From: Rhizobium mesosinicum | Lineage (GTDB): Bacteria > Pseudomonadota > Alphaproteobacteria > Rhizobiales > Rhizobiaceae | Assembly (NCBI RefSeq): GCF_019511345.1 | Contig: NZ_JAEUAK010000005.1 | Coordinates: 310,001-374,000, forward strand | Direction: 5' to 3' | DNA length: 64,000 nucleotides | Part shown: positions 52,801 through 62,309 of the stretch, piece by piece | Numbering within the stretch: position 1 is the first letter of the stretch | Layout of the letters: each line of letters begins with the position of its first letter | Notes under the pieces: generated by a model | What the model saw: only the letters and a program-made list of their open reading frames with translations | Databases searched by the model: none | Told to the model about the DNA's origin: nothing | Made by a program: the position numbers and the translations under genes

Positions 52801-54972
52801 TCATTCGACGGCCTGCTTTTCCGGCAGACCGATATCCTCCTGAAAATGGTCGTTCCTGGCCGATATCCGCTCGTAGAATTCCGTAAGGCCCGCCGGGACC
52901 TTTACCCCGGCGAGTTTTGCCGCACCGATCAGCTTGCGGCTGTTCCTCGAATGCTCGCGCAAGGCGCCCATTACCTTCTCGTGGACGAGATGCAAGGCGC
53001 CGAATTCCGGTGAGACAGCGACCCTCTCGTCGCCGACCACGGCAAAGATCCGCGTCCGGCTGCTCTTTCCTTTGAGCGGAATAGCTCCTGCCTCCAAGAG
53101 CGCCGCCCCGCTTTGCGCCCGTGCCGTGCTGTCGGAGATCAGGATATCGAAACCGACCTCCTTGCAGCAGGATTCGATGCGCGCCGCGACATTCACGGCA
53201 TCGCCCACCGCCGAATAGTTGAAGCGTGTCTTCGCGCCCATATTGCCGACGCAGGCAGGGCCGGTATGGATGCCGATGCCGATCCTGACCTGCTGAGCGC
53301 TGCCGAAACCGAACGCGTCGCTTGCATTGAGCTCGGCGAGTGTCTCCCGCATGGCGAGCGCCGCTCGCAGCGCCTTTGCTGCATGATCCGAAACATCGAC
53401 CGGCGCATTCCAGAATGCCATGATGGAATCGCCGATGAATTTGTCGAGCGTCCCCTCATTCCCGACAACATGACGGCTCAGCGCATCGAGCAGCGTATTG
53501 AGAAACTGGACGACGGCGGTCGGCGTCAGCCTCTCGCTGATCTCGGTGAAGTTGCGCACATCGACGAACATCATGGTGAGCTCGCGCTCGTCCCCGCCGA
53601 GCTTCAGCGCATCGGGCGTATGCTCTATGCGATGCAGCAGCGAAGGAGAGAGGTAATGGCCAAAAGCGCGCCGCACCTCCCGTCGCTCCCTGTCGATGAC
53701 GAGGATGCGGAACGACGTTGCCGCGAAATGCGTGATGGAGCCGCTGACGATCGGCGCCAGCGGATCGAACAGCAGACCGGCATAAAGAAAGCTGAACCAC
53801 GAAGCGGCAAGTGCCATGGCGGTGATTGCCAGGCCGCAGACCAGCGCCATGGCCGGACTGACGAAGGTCGTAATAATGACGAGAAGGATGCCGAGCACGG
53901 CGATCGCAAGAATTTCCAGTCCGTCGGCCCAGTCCGGCCGCGACAGGTAGCGGCCCGAGAGGATCTGCTCGACGGTCTGCGCCTGCAGCGAAACCCCTGG
54001 CACATTTTCTCCGAGCGCTGTCGTGCGAATGTCCTGCAGCCCGACAGCCGAGGTGCCGATGAAAATGATGCTGCCATCGATTTGGGCCACGACATCGGGG
54101 GCCACTCCGCCGGCAGCAAGAACCTTTCCGGCTGAGATATAACGCTCTGCCCGGTTCGGCGTCACATAAAGCCAAATCTCTCCGGCAGCCGTCAGCGGAA
54201 TGATGAAATCGCCGATCTTCGCCGAGGTGATAATCCCTGCCCGGTCCGGCGCGCCGGCCAGCACATAGGTTGAGGCGCCCTGCGCGACCCGCAACGCTTC
54301 GATCGCAAGATTGGGATAAAACTGTCCACCATCGCTGAGGAACAGCGGCACCGCACGGACGACTGATGAAGGACTGCCGGGATTGAGACTGACATGGCCA
54401 AGCCCCGCGGCATTCGCCTCCAGTCCCGGCCGGAGCGGCGTGGAAGCGCTGAGATGCGGAGGCGCGGTCAGCGGACTTTCGCCGGTAAAGGCAAAGCCGG
54501 CCTTCACTTGCGGCTTGTAGCTGCCTTCATTGGAGAGCCCGAAGCCGAGAACGACTGGCTTTCCCTTTATCGACTGCGCGAATATCTCGTCATTGTCAGG
54601 CAATTGTGCCGCAAGCGATGGATCAACGCCCTCGACCTCCTGAATTACATTGCGCGGCGACATCCGGTCCGGCTCGGCGAAGATCACGTCGAAGGCGATG
54701 GCTGCCGCTCCCATGTCGGAGAGACGGTCGACCAGCGTCGCCAGCTTGTCGCGCGGCCATGGCCACTGACCGAACTCCCGCAGGGAAGCCTCGTCGATAT
54801 CGACCACTCGGACCGGCATCGCTTCAAAGCTGCGCGGCACGAGGCGCTGATACTCATCGAAGGTAACATCGCGGATCCGCTTCAGCACAGGCGGATCGCT
54901 TGCCCGGAACAGCGTAAGCGCAGCCACAATGGTCAGGCCGATCAGCACACCGATCTGCTGCAATCGCGTCAT
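52801..54972 (-). CDS. CHASE2-domain adenylate/guanylate cyclase
   Basis: 723 residues: N-terminal signal anchor, extracytoplasmic CHASE2 sensor (about 30-330; VRVVDIDEASLREFGQWPWPR, AAAIAFDVIFAE), a cluster of three membrane helices (about 345-415), and a class III cyclase domain (about 460-640). Metal-binding Asp471 (MMFVDVRNF) and Asp515 (KFIGDSIMAFWN) are present, as is the NYSAVGDAVNVAARIE block. It makes cAMP (or cGMP) in response to an unknown periplasmic signal. Tail-to-tail with the FecR-domain gene. Confidence 0.92.
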   Translation of the reverse strand: MTRLQQIGVLIGLTIVAALTLFRASDPPVLKRIRDVTFDEYQRLVPRSFEAMPVRVVDIDEASLREFGQWPWPRDKLATLVDRLSDMGAAAIAFDVIFAEPDRMSPRNVIQEVEGVDPSLAAQLPDNDEIFAQSIKGKPVVLGFGLSNEGSYKPQVKAGFAFTGESPLTAPPHLSASTPLRPGLEANAAGLGHVSLNPGSPSSVVRAVPLFLSDGGQFYPNLAIEALRVAQGASTYVLAGAPDRAGIITSAKIGDFIIPLTAAGEIWLYVTPNRAERYISAGKVLAAGGVAPDVVAQIDGSIIFIGTSAVGLQDIRTTALGENVPGVSLQAQTVEQILSGRYLSRPDWADGLEILAIAVLGILLVIITTFVSPAMALVCGLAITAMALAASWFSFLYAGLLFDPLAPIVSGSITHFAATSFRILVIDRERREVRRAFGHYLSPSLLHRIEHTPDALKLGGDERELTMMFVDVRNFTEISERLTPTAVVQFLNTLLDALSRHVVGNEGTLDKFIGDSIMAFWNAPVDVSDHAAKALRAALAMRETLAELNASDAFGFGSAQQVRIGIGIHTGPACVGNMGAKTRFNYSAVGDAVNVAARIESCCKEVGFDILISDSTARAQSGAALLEAGAIPLKGKSSRTRIFAVVGDERVAVSPEFGALHLVHEKVMGALREHSRNSRKLIGAAKLAGVKVPAGLTEFYERISARNDHFQEDIGLPEKQAVE

Positions 54973-55281
54973 GCGTTCCGGACCTCCCCTCGAGCCGGCT
55001 CCGGGAGCCGACCCGCCGCAAGCAGGCTACGCCTCTTTAATGCCAAAGACCATTCGCTCATGCTCACAAGCTGAAAAACAAAGCGGTCGGCAATGCAGTA
55101 TCCGGCTGTCGGCATCGACTACGCATTTTCGCCGAGGTGCAGCGGCAACACAGCTGGAATTACTTCGGGATCCGTCCTCGCTTTTGGCCCGACCTTTAAG
55201 CGTTGGCCTTGCCGCGCCTGCGGCGAAATGTTTTTGTGCTTCGGGGATTTAACAATTCGATTATTGTCGAGGGGATGAGCC
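54973..55281. other. Intergenic region between the two divergent cyclase genes
   Basis: About 310 bp carrying the divergent promoters. There are no ribosome-bound short frames, strong hairpins or recognisable operators. The last 60 bp before the downstream cyclase are AT-richer (around TTTAACAATTCGATTATTG). Confidence 0.4.
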
Positions 55282-56910
55282 ATGGCAGATCCGCAAGGAG
55301 AGACCACGGCAAGAACTGCGGAAAACTCGGCCTCTGCCGCCCGCAGAAGCGGCTATTGGCTGATCGCCGTCGTGCTGGCGATGCTGGCCGGGCTGCCGCT
55401 CGCCGTCTGGCTCGATATCAGCGACCTCTCCGAAAATGCGTTGCGCCGGCAGGCGCGGGACATGAGTTCGCTCGTCACCAGCATACGCTCCTATTATTCA
55501 GCCAATGTCGTCGGCAGGGTGCTCGCCGCCCATCAGGCGGGCGACGTCAGCGGCACAGTCGTCTCACACAACTACGCCAATATTCCCGGCGCCATTCCGC
55601 TGCCCGCCACGCTTTCGCTGGAACTCGGCGACGTCATCAGGGAGCAGCAGGCCAACATCACCTATCGCTTCCTCTCCGACCTGCCCTTCAAGAATCGCGC
55701 GCCGCACGATCTCGATAATTTCGAAACGACATCACTCGCATCCCTGCGCGCCAATTCCAGCCAAACGCTGACCGACCTCACCCGCGCCGGATTCACCGAT
55801 ACCTTGCGGCTCATCACGCCTGTGATCATGGGCCAGGCTTGCGTCGCTTGTCATAACACGCATCCTGAAAGTCCGAAGAAGGATTGGAAGGTAGGCGATG
55901 TGCGCGGCATTCAGGAAGTCATCATCCGCCAGCCCTATGCGAGCAACGTTCTCGCCTTCAAATACCTGCTCTGTTATTTCTTCTTCGTCGCCATCATCGG
56001 CATCAGTTTCATTGTTCTGCAGCGTCAGCAGGCGCGCGTCATCCACGGTGCCAACCGCGATCTTGAAGCGGCTAACGAGTTCCTCGCCAGCGTCTCCCTG
56101 AAAATTTCCCGCTACCTCCCGCCGCAGATCTACAAGAGCATCTTCAGCGGCCAGAAGGATGTCGTCGTCCACACCGAGCGAAAGCGACTGACGATCTTCT
56201 TCTCCGACATCAAGGATTTCACCGCCACGACCGAACGTCTTCAGCCGGAAGCGCTGACGGAGATGCTGAACGAATATCTGACCGAAATGTCCACGATCGC
56301 GCTCAAACACGGCGGCACGGTGGACAAGTTCATCGGCGATGCCATGCTGGTCTTCTTCGGCGATCCCGAAACCAGAGGGCCGGAAGAAGATGCCAAGGCT
56401 TGCCTGCGCATGGCAGTCGACATGCAGCGCCGACTCGGCGAACTCAAGGAGAGATGGCGACGGAACGGGACGGAAGAGCCCTTCGTGGTGCGTATGGGGA
56501 TCAATAGCGGCTATTGCAACGTCGGCAATTTCGGCAGCAGTGACCGTATGGACTATACGATCATCGGTGCCGAAGCGAACCTCGCCGCGCGCCTGCAATC
56601 GATCGCCCAAGGCGGTGAAATCGTCATCAGCTACGAAACCTACGCGCTGGTGAAGGATATCGTCGATGCCCATCCTTTGCCGCCGATCACCATGAAGGGC
56701 ATCCAGCGGGAGATCGTACCCTACGCCGTAGACGGGCTGATGCTCGGCACCGATCACAAGAGCCGCGTTCTCAGCGAACATCTGGCGGGACTGGACCTGC
56801 ATCTGGACACGGCCCGGCTTGAGCCGGCGGACCGCGCCCGTGTTGTCGCCACGCTGAAGGAAGCGATCGCTGCTCTGGACGAAACGAAGCCGGATAAGGC
56901 ACGCTCCTAG
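55282..56910 (+). CDS. Adenylate/guanylate cyclase with heme-c-containing DUF3365 (Tll0287-like) sensor
   Basis: 542 residues: membrane helix (about 25-46), a periplasmic DUF3365/Tll0287-like domain (about 50-222) with a heme-c motif Cys187-x2-Cys190-His191 (QACVACHNTHP), a second helix (about 228-252), a short linker and a class III cyclase domain (about 295-480). Metal ligands Asp309 (FFSDIKDF) and Asp353 (GDAMLVFFGD) are intact, and DYTIIGAEANLAARLQ is present. A covalent heme facing the periplasm suggests redox or gas sensing coupled to cAMP. GAGGGGAT lies before the ATG. Confidence 0.9.
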   Translation: MADPQGETTARTAENSASAARRSGYWLIAVVLAMLAGLPLAVWLDISDLSENALRRQARDMSSLVTSIRSYYSANVVGRVLAAHQAGDVSGTVVSHNYANIPGAIPLPATLSLELGDVIREQQANITYRFLSDLPFKNRAPHDLDNFETTSLASLRANSSQTLTDLTRAGFTDTLRLITPVIMGQACVACHNTHPESPKKDWKVGDVRGIQEVIIRQPYASNVLAFKYLLCYFFFVAIIGISFIVLQRQQARVIHGANRDLEAANEFLASVSLKISRYLPPQIYKSIFSGQKDVVVHTERKRLTIFFSDIKDFTATTERLQPEALTEMLNEYLTEMSTIALKHGGTVDKFIGDAMLVFFGDPETRGPEEDAKACLRMAVDMQRRLGELKERWRRNGTEEPFVVRMGINSGYCNVGNFGSSDRMDYTIIGAEANLAARLQSIAQGGEIVISYETYALVKDIVDAHPLPPITMKGIQREIVPYAVDGLMLGTDHKSRVLSEHLAGLDLHLDTARLEPADRARVVATLKEAIAALDETKPDKARS

Positions 56911-57088
56911 CTCCGTATAGGCACGTGCGGGATTTTTCGGCGCGATTGCATATCCCGTCTGGACTTCATTCCGTCGATCTGATATCTCGCAACACCAATC
57001 GCAAGGCCGCGGCCGCGCGAACGTTATATTTTTGCCCTAGGCGCTGCGCCGCCTTTCGGCATCAACCAACCAAAGGAACGTGATTCTC

Positions 57089-57304
57089 GTGCAGGTACTT
57101 GTCCGCGATAACAATGTTGACCAGGCTCTCCGCGCTCTCAAGAAGAAGATGCAGCGCGAAGGCATTTTTCGCGAAATGAAGATGCGCGACTACTACGAAA
57201 AGCCGTCGCAGAAGCGTGCTCGCGAAAAGGCCGAGGCTGTCCGTCGTGTCCGCAAGCTGGCCCGCAAGCGCGCTCAGCGCGAAGGTCTGGTCGCAGCACG
57301 CTAA
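57089..57304 (+). CDS. rpsU: 30S ribosomal protein S21
   Basis: 71 residues, strongly basic, with the S21 sequence [20 protein letters not shown] and [19 protein letters not shown]. It binds the small subunit near the anti-Shine-Dalgarno region and helps initiation. The start is GTG at 57089 (giving MQVLVRDN), with AAGGAA about ten bases upstream; a GTG at 57080 is too close to that site. Followed by tandem terminator hairpins. Confidence 0.96.
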   Translation: MQVLVRDNNVDQALRALKKKMQREGIFREMKMRDYYEKPSQKRAREKAEAVRRVRKLARKRAQREGLVAAR

Positions 57305-57345
57305 GGCGGTGCCGTCGTTTTTTCGACGTTTTCAGGTGCATGTGT

Positions 57346-57378
57346 GGCGGGGGCGATAGGTTTCGCCGCCGCCTTTTT
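57346..57378 (+). terminator. Intrinsic terminator of rpsU
   Basis: GGCGGGGGCGA pairs with TCGCCGCCGCC (one mismatch, 6-nt loop) and is followed by TTTTT. A smaller hairpin CGTCG/CGACG with TTTT lies about 20 nt earlier and may assist. Confidence 0.85.
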
Positions 57379-57441
57379 AATTTCTGCTGAAGATTACATA
57401 TCCGCCTTGCTGGATATGCTGCATGGGGAAAGCGAGCCCGA

Positions 57442-58308
57442 ATGGCTGTCATAACCTTCAATCCGTCCCGCTCGTTGCGTTCGCAGAAATCGGCCGTGTT
57501 CGCCTCGCTGGCGCTTGCCGCAGCGCTTGGCCTCGCCGGTTGCGAAACGACCAACACGTCGGACGCTGTGATCCGCATTGACAAGGCGCAGGGCTCGCAA
57601 GAGAACATCGCGTCGCTGACAGCCGTCATCAACGCCAATCCGCGCGATCCGGAAGGCTACAATGTCCGCGGTTCAGCTTATGGCCGCGGCGGTGAATTCC
57701 GCAAGGCGCTCGACGACTTCAACACCGCGCTTCAGATCAACCCGCGCTTCTTCCAGGCCTATGCCAACCGCGCGCTGGTCTACCGCAACATGGGCCAGCA
57801 GCAACAGGCGATCGCCGATTACAACGCCGCCCTCCAGATCAATCCGAGCTATGACGTCGCCTATATCGGTCGCGGCAATGTCTACCGCATGGCCGGCCAG
57901 GACGATCAGGCCTTCAATGATTTCTCAAGAGCGATTCAGCTCGGCACCACCGATGGTCGCGCCTATCACAATCGCGGCCTGATCTACCAGAAGCGCAACC
58001 AGCAGGATAAGGCGATCGACGACTTCTCGAAGGCGATCTCGCTGTCGCCGAACTCGCCCGAGCCCTATAACGGCCGCGGCATTTCCTACATCGCGCTGAA
58101 CGACAACGACAACGCATTCGCCGACTTCAACCATGCGATCGAGCTCAACGGCAACCTCGCCGAATCCTGGGCGAACCAGGCTCTCGTCTACGAGCGCCGC
58201 GGCGAGAAGGACAAGGCCACCCGCTCCTACCGCCACGCTGTCGGCCTCGATCCCAAATACCAGCCGGCCCGGGATGGACTTGCCCGCGTCGGCGGCACTG
58301 CCGGCTGA
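57442..58308 (+). CDS. TPR-repeat lipoprotein
   Basis: 288 residues: signal peptide with lipobox LAGC (lipid-modified Cys34), followed by about six tetratricopeptide repeats (about 65-280), for example FRKALDDFNTALQINPRFFQ and ADYNAALQINPSYDVAYIGR. It is likely anchored in the outer or inner membrane as a periplasmic scaffold, similar in layout to NlpI-type TPR lipoproteins. The partner is unknown. Confidence 0.88.
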   Translation: MAVITFNPSRSLRSQKSAVFASLALAAALGLAGCETTNTSDAVIRIDKAQGSQENIASLTAVINANPRDPEGYNVRGSAYGRGGEFRKALDDFNTALQINPRFFQAYANRALVYRNMGQQQQAIADYNAALQINPSYDVAYIGRGNVYRMAGQDDQAFNDFSRAIQLGTTDGRAYHNRGLIYQKRNQQDKAIDDFSKAISLSPNSPEPYNGRGISYIALNDNDNAFADFNHAIELNGNLAESWANQALVYERRGEKDKATRSYRHAVGLDPKYQPARDGLARVGGTAG

Positions 58309-58323
58309 CAAATAGCCGAAGAG

Positions 58324-58458
58324 ATGGCGACGATGACTGCGAAACCGAATGCGATCATCGTCGGCGCCGACCTGCTTGCTGCCGACGAGCTTCTGTCAGG
58401 CAAGGGTGACGAAAGCCTCTTGCCCTTCCGGTTGCAGCGCTTCACCGACGCAGGATAG
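58324..58458 (+). CDS. Possible 44-residue small protein
   Basis: A short frame 15 bp after the TPR gene, beginning MATMTAKPNAIIVGADLLAA and ending LQRFTDAG. Base composition and third-position GC look coding, and a GAAGAG precedes the first ATG, though very close; the ATG at 58333 would be better spaced. The start of an alpha/beta-like strand-turn (AIIVGADLL) is visible. It may be a genuine small gene or a decayed gene start. No family is recognised. Confidence 0.35.
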   Translation: MATMTAKPNAIIVGADLLAADELLSGKGDESLLPFRLQRFTDAG

Positions 58459-58668
58459 TCGTTCAGAAATTGACGATTTTGCACCTGACTATTTTAGTAG
58501 GTTGCAACCAAATGTCCCGCCCCCTAACATGACCCTGCTTTGATAGCGAGCTATTGGGCGATACGGATGTGAGGGGCGTTTGCGAGTGATGCGGATTCTT
58601 GCTTTCGTTGGACTCTACGAAACCGAGTTTTCCCAGCATCCAGCCCCGGCAGTTCGGGGGCGGCATCG

Positions 58669-60312
58669 ATGAGATTCGCTGCGCGTCTTTTTCCGAAAGC
58701 TTCCATTGGAACGTATCTCATCGCCATGGCAGTGGCGATTGCGCTGCCGATCTTCGCCTTCGTTGCCCTTCTTCTCATGCAGCTGGAAGACAACCAGCGG
58801 TCTACGCTCAAGCGAGAAACCGCGCAGGATGCGCTCGCCCTCTCACGCACCATCGACCGCCAGCTTCAGGATATGGCAACGACTTTGCGGCTGCTGTCCT
58901 CCTCACCGGAGCTGGAGAGCGGCGACTATGAGTCTTTCTACAACCGTACGGAAACGGCACTGCGGGGCGATACTCTCTACGTGATCGCCGTCGACAGGGC
59001 CGGGCAGCAATTTCTGAATACCCGTCGCCCCTTCGGTACGCCGCTCGGAAAGATAACCAACATCGCGGCTCTTGAGGCCGCGATGAAGTCCGGCCGGATC
59101 GAAGCCTCCGACGTCTTCATGGGTGCAACGAGCGGCATGTGGGTCTATAACGTCACTCTGCCGCGCGACGAAGGTCCTGTCGCCGCATTGATCATCACCC
59201 AGAATGCCAACGACCTTGCTAAACTTGTCACGACGGAGGGTCTTGCCTCCGGCTGGTCTGCGGCGGTCATCGACCAGGGTGGCCATGTCGTAGCGAGCCG
59301 CGGCCCCGCCAATCTGCAGCCCGGCGAACTCTTCGACCCACGCATCCTGCCCTCGCTCGTCGCTTCCAGCGGCGTTTTCGAAGACAGCGACATCCTCCCG
59401 CATGCCCTGTTGGGCTATGCGCAGATCCCCGGCTGGTCCTGGAAGACCGTCGTATGGGGGCCGATCGCCACCGCCCAGGCACCCATCCTCAGCACTTGGC
59501 GCTTCCTGCTGATCGGCGGCCTCGTGCTGTTGCTCGTTGCCGTGCTTGCCACCTATGCCGTTGCCCGGCAAGTCCGCTCGACGATCCGTGAAATTGCCGA
59601 CATGGCGAACCGGCTCGGCGAAGGCCATATCGTCTCGCCAGTCGAGACCAGCGTCATCGAGGCCAACCAGGTGGCGATTGCGCTTTCCAATGCCTCTTTC
59701 GACCGCAGTCAGAGCGAGGACCGGCTGCATTTCGTCATGCATGAACTCGTCCATCGCACCAAAAACCTCCTGACGCTCGTTCTAGCCATGATGCGTCAGC
59801 TCTCCAAGCAGGCTGACAGCGTCGAGACATTCCGGCTGGCCGTCGCCCATCGCCTAGAAGGGCTCGTGCGCTCGATCGAGCTTCTAACAGGAGAACAGTG
59901 GTCCGGCGCTTTGCTGCATCGCGTCATCGGCATTCATCTTCAGGCTTTCCCGCAAGCCCGCGAGCAGGTGGAAATTGCGGGCACGGATTTTGTTCTCAAG
60001 CCAGATGCCGTTCAGAATCTCGGCCTCGCACTGCATGAACTCGCCACCAATTCGGTGAAATACGGAGCGCTATCGGTGCCACAGGGCCGTGTGCGTTTCG
60101 AATGGCAGTCTGTAGAGGAGGATATGTTGCGTTTCACGTGGACTGAAACTGGCGGTCCGCCGGTCAAACCGCCGGCGCGCACCGGTTTTGGCACCACCGT
60201 CATCAAGGCGCATGCCGCCTCCGCTTTCCGGGGCAAGGTCGATGTCGACTTTCGCCCGGAAGGTCTCGTCTGGACCCTCACGGCCCAGCGTGGGACGATG
60301 GCGCGCGAGTAG
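58669..60312 (+). CDS. HWE/HisKA_2-type sensor histidine kinase
   Basis: 547 residues: N-terminal membrane helix (about 16-40), a periplasmic dCache-like sensor region (about 45-280), a second helix (about 285-307), a HAMP-like linker, and an HWE-family kinase core with His362 in HELVHRTKNLLTLVLAMMRQ, N box ALHELATNSVKYGALS and TWTETGG. HWE kinases are abundant in Rhizobiales and often work in general stress or light signalling. No response regulator is adjacent, so it is an orphan kinase. The ATG follows a G-rich stretch. Confidence 0.88.
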   Translation: MRFAARLFPKASIGTYLIAMAVAIALPIFAFVALLLMQLEDNQRSTLKRETAQDALALSRTIDRQLQDMATTLRLLSSSPELESGDYESFYNRTETALRGDTLYVIAVDRAGQQFLNTRRPFGTPLGKITNIAALEAAMKSGRIEASDVFMGATSGMWVYNVTLPRDEGPVAALIITQNANDLAKLVTTEGLASGWSAAVIDQGGHVVASRGPANLQPGELFDPRILPSLVASSGVFEDSDILPHALLGYAQIPGWSWKTVVWGPIATAQAPILSTWRFLLIGGLVLLLVAVLATYAVARQVRSTIREIADMANRLGEGHIVSPVETSVIEANQVAIALSNASFDRSQSEDRLHFVMHELVHRTKNLLTLVLAMMRQLSKQADSVETFRLAVAHRLEGLVRSIELLTGEQWSGALLHRVIGIHLQAFPQAREQVEIAGTDFVLKPDAVQNLGLALHELATNSVKYGALSVPQGRVRFEWQSVEEDMLRFTWTETGGPPVKPPARTGFGTTVIKAHAASAFRGKVDVDFRPEGLVWTLTAQRGTMARE

Positions 60313-60374
60313 CGCAACCGGAACAATGATTACAACCGCCCGTTTCGAACAGGTCGTTCAAAAGGAGAAGGACT

Positions 60375-60857
60375 ATGTTCAAGCAAATCATGATTGCCGC
60401 GGCAGCCGTCTCGGCCGCAGCCTGGGCCGGCCCGGCCGCTGCAGCTGACTATATGTCGCTTGGCCGGCTCGTCTGCGGATCGGATGGCGGTCAGGGACTG
60501 ATCGTTACGTCTGAAAAGAATCTGATCTGCACCTATACGCCTGCGTCCGGTGGACCGAAGGCGGTTTATGCCGGCAAGATCGAGAAATTCGGTATCGATA
60601 TCGGCCAGACCGGCAAGAGTGTGATGATCTGGCAGGTGCTTGCCAAGACCGGCACCAATATGCCCAATTTTGCACTCGCGGGCGAATATTACGGCATCGG
60701 CGCGGATGCCAGCCTCGGCGCCGGCGCAGGTGCCAAGGTCATTGCCGGCGGCACGGACAAGGCCTTTATGTTGCAACCACTGAACCTGCAGGCGCAGGAG
60801 GGCCTCAACCTTGCCGTCGGTGTCGAGAAGATGACGCTGGTGCCGGGCGAAATCTGA
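60375..60857 (+). CDS. DUF992 secreted protein
   Basis: 160 residues with a signal peptide (cleavage near residue 23, GPAAA). The mature domain matches DUF992: GRLVCGSDGGQGLIVTSEKNLICTYTP with two conserved Cys, then GIDIGQTGKSVMIWQVLA and GAGAGAKVIAGGT. The function is unknown; it is probably periplasmic. AAGGAGAAGG lies before the ATG. The family is largely restricted to Rhizobiales and relatives. Confidence 0.88.
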   Translation: MFKQIMIAAAAVSAAAWAGPAAAADYMSLGRLVCGSDGGQGLIVTSEKNLICTYTPASGGPKAVYAGKIEKFGIDIGQTGKSVMIWQVLAKTGTNMPNFALAGEYYGIGADASLGAGAGAKVIAGGTDKAFMLQPLNLQAQEGLNLAVGVEKMTLVPGEI

Positions 60858-60862
60858 CAATT

Positions 60863-60901
60863 GGCCCGTGATGGAAGAAAAGCCTGACGAAGCGGGCCTT
60901 T
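60863..60901 (+). terminator. Weak terminator after the DUF992 gene
   Basis: GGCCCG (60863-60868) and CGGGCC (60893-60898) form a 6-bp stem with a long loop, followed by TTT. It lies between the convergent DUF992 and pntB genes. Confidence 0.4.
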
Positions 60902-60904
60902 CGG

Positions 60905-62299
60905 TTAGTGAGCGATCGCCTTGTTGATCTCTTCCGTCACCTTCTTGGCGTCTCCAAGCAGCATCATCGTGCCGTCCTTGTAGAACAGAGTGTTGTCGAT
61001 GCCGGCGTAGCCCGAGCCAAGCGAACGTTTGACGAACAGGCAGGTTTTGGCCTTGTCGACGTCGAGGATCGGCATGCCGTAGATCGGTGACGACTTGTCG
61101 TCACGCGCCGCCGGATTGGTGACATCGTTGGCGCCGATGACATAGGCAACATCGGCCTGGGCAAATTCCGAGTTGATATCCTCAAGCTCGAAGACTTCGT
61201 CATAGGGCACATTGGCCTCGGCAAGCAGCACGTTCATATGGCCCGGCATGCGCCCGGCGACTGGGTGGATCGCGTATTTCACTTCCACGCCATTCTTCTT
61301 GAGATTGTCGGCAAGCTCGCGCAAAGCATGTTGTGCCTGCGCCACCGCCATGCCGTAACCAGGCACGATGATAACTTTCGAGGCATTTGCCATCAAGTAG
61401 GCCGCGTCCTCGGCCGAGCCGAGCTTGACGGTCTTATCCGACGTATCGGCCGCGCTACCTGACATCTCGCCGCCGAAACCGCCGAGGATGACCGAGATGA
61501 ATGAGCGATTCATGCCCTTGCACATGATGTAGGACAGGATCGCACCCGATGAGCCGACCAGCGCACCGGTAATGATGAGCGCCAGATTGCCGAGCGTGAA
61601 GCCGATGCCGGCAGCAGCCCAGCCCGAATAGGAATTCAGCATCGACACGACGACCGGCATGTCCGCGCCACCGATCGGCACGATCAGCAAAATGCCGAGC
61701 AGCAGCGACAGAGCCACGACCGCCCAGAAGCAGAAATGGCTTTCGGTAACCGCCAGCCCGATGATGAAGAGCACGATCAAGACTGCTAGGGCGATGTTGA
61801 TCAGATGTCGGAAGGGCAAAAGGATCGGCTTGCCCGACATGCGTCCATTAAGCTTCAGGAAGGCAATGATCGAGCCGGTAAAGGTCAAAGCGCCGATCGC
61901 CACGCCGATGGCCATTTCAATGCGCGCTTCGGTGTGGATCTGGCCGATCTGGCCGATGCCGAAGGCATCAGGCGTATAAAGCGCCGAGGCCGCAACCAGA
62001 ACCGCGGCGAGACCAACCAGCGAATGGAAGCCTGCAACGAGCTGCGGCATCGAGGTCATGGCGATGGTTCGGGCGATATAGGCGCCGGCGCTGCCGCCGA
62101 TGGCGAGGCCGAGGATGATGAGCACGAAGCCGCCGAAATTGGGCGTCGCCAGCACCAGCGTCGTGAGGACGGCAATCCCCATGCCGATCATGCCGTAAAG
62201 ATTGCCCCTGCGGCTGGTGGCGGGATGCGAGAGCCCCCGAAGCGCCAGGATGAAGAGGACGCCGGAGACGAGGTAGAGGAAGGCTGCGATATTGGTCAT
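60905..62299 (-). CDS. pntB: NAD(P) transhydrogenase beta subunit
   Basis: 464 residues: about nine N-terminal membrane helices and a C-terminal NADP(H)-binding domain III (about 290-462) with VIIVPGYGMAVAQAQHAL and YVIGANDVTNPAARD. Together with PntAa and PntAb it uses the proton gradient to reduce NADP+ with NADH. It lies 10 bp after pntAb. The order Aa-Ab-B with a split alpha chain is usual in alphaproteobacteria. Confidence 0.96.
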   Translation of the reverse strand: MTNIAAFLYLVSGVLFILALRGLSHPATSRRGNLYGMIGMGIAVLTTLVLATPNFGGFVLIILGLAIGGSAGAYIARTIAMTSMPQLVAGFHSLVGLAAVLVAASALYTPDAFGIGQIGQIHTEARIEMAIGVAIGALTFTGSIIAFLKLNGRMSGKPILLPFRHLINIALAVLIVLFIIGLAVTESHFCFWAVVALSLLLGILLIVPIGGADMPVVVSMLNSYSGWAAAGIGFTLGNLALIITGALVGSSGAILSYIMCKGMNRSFISVILGGFGGEMSGSAADTSDKTVKLGSAEDAAYLMANASKVIIVPGYGMAVAQAQHALRELADNLKKNGVEVKYAIHPVAGRMPGHMNVLLAEANVPYDEVFELEDINSEFAQADVAYVIGANDVTNPAARDDKSSPIYGMPILDVDKAKTCLFVKRSLGSGYAGIDNTLFYKDGTMMLLGDAKKVTEEINKAIAH

Positions 62300-62309
62300 T
62301 CGTGCGGCC

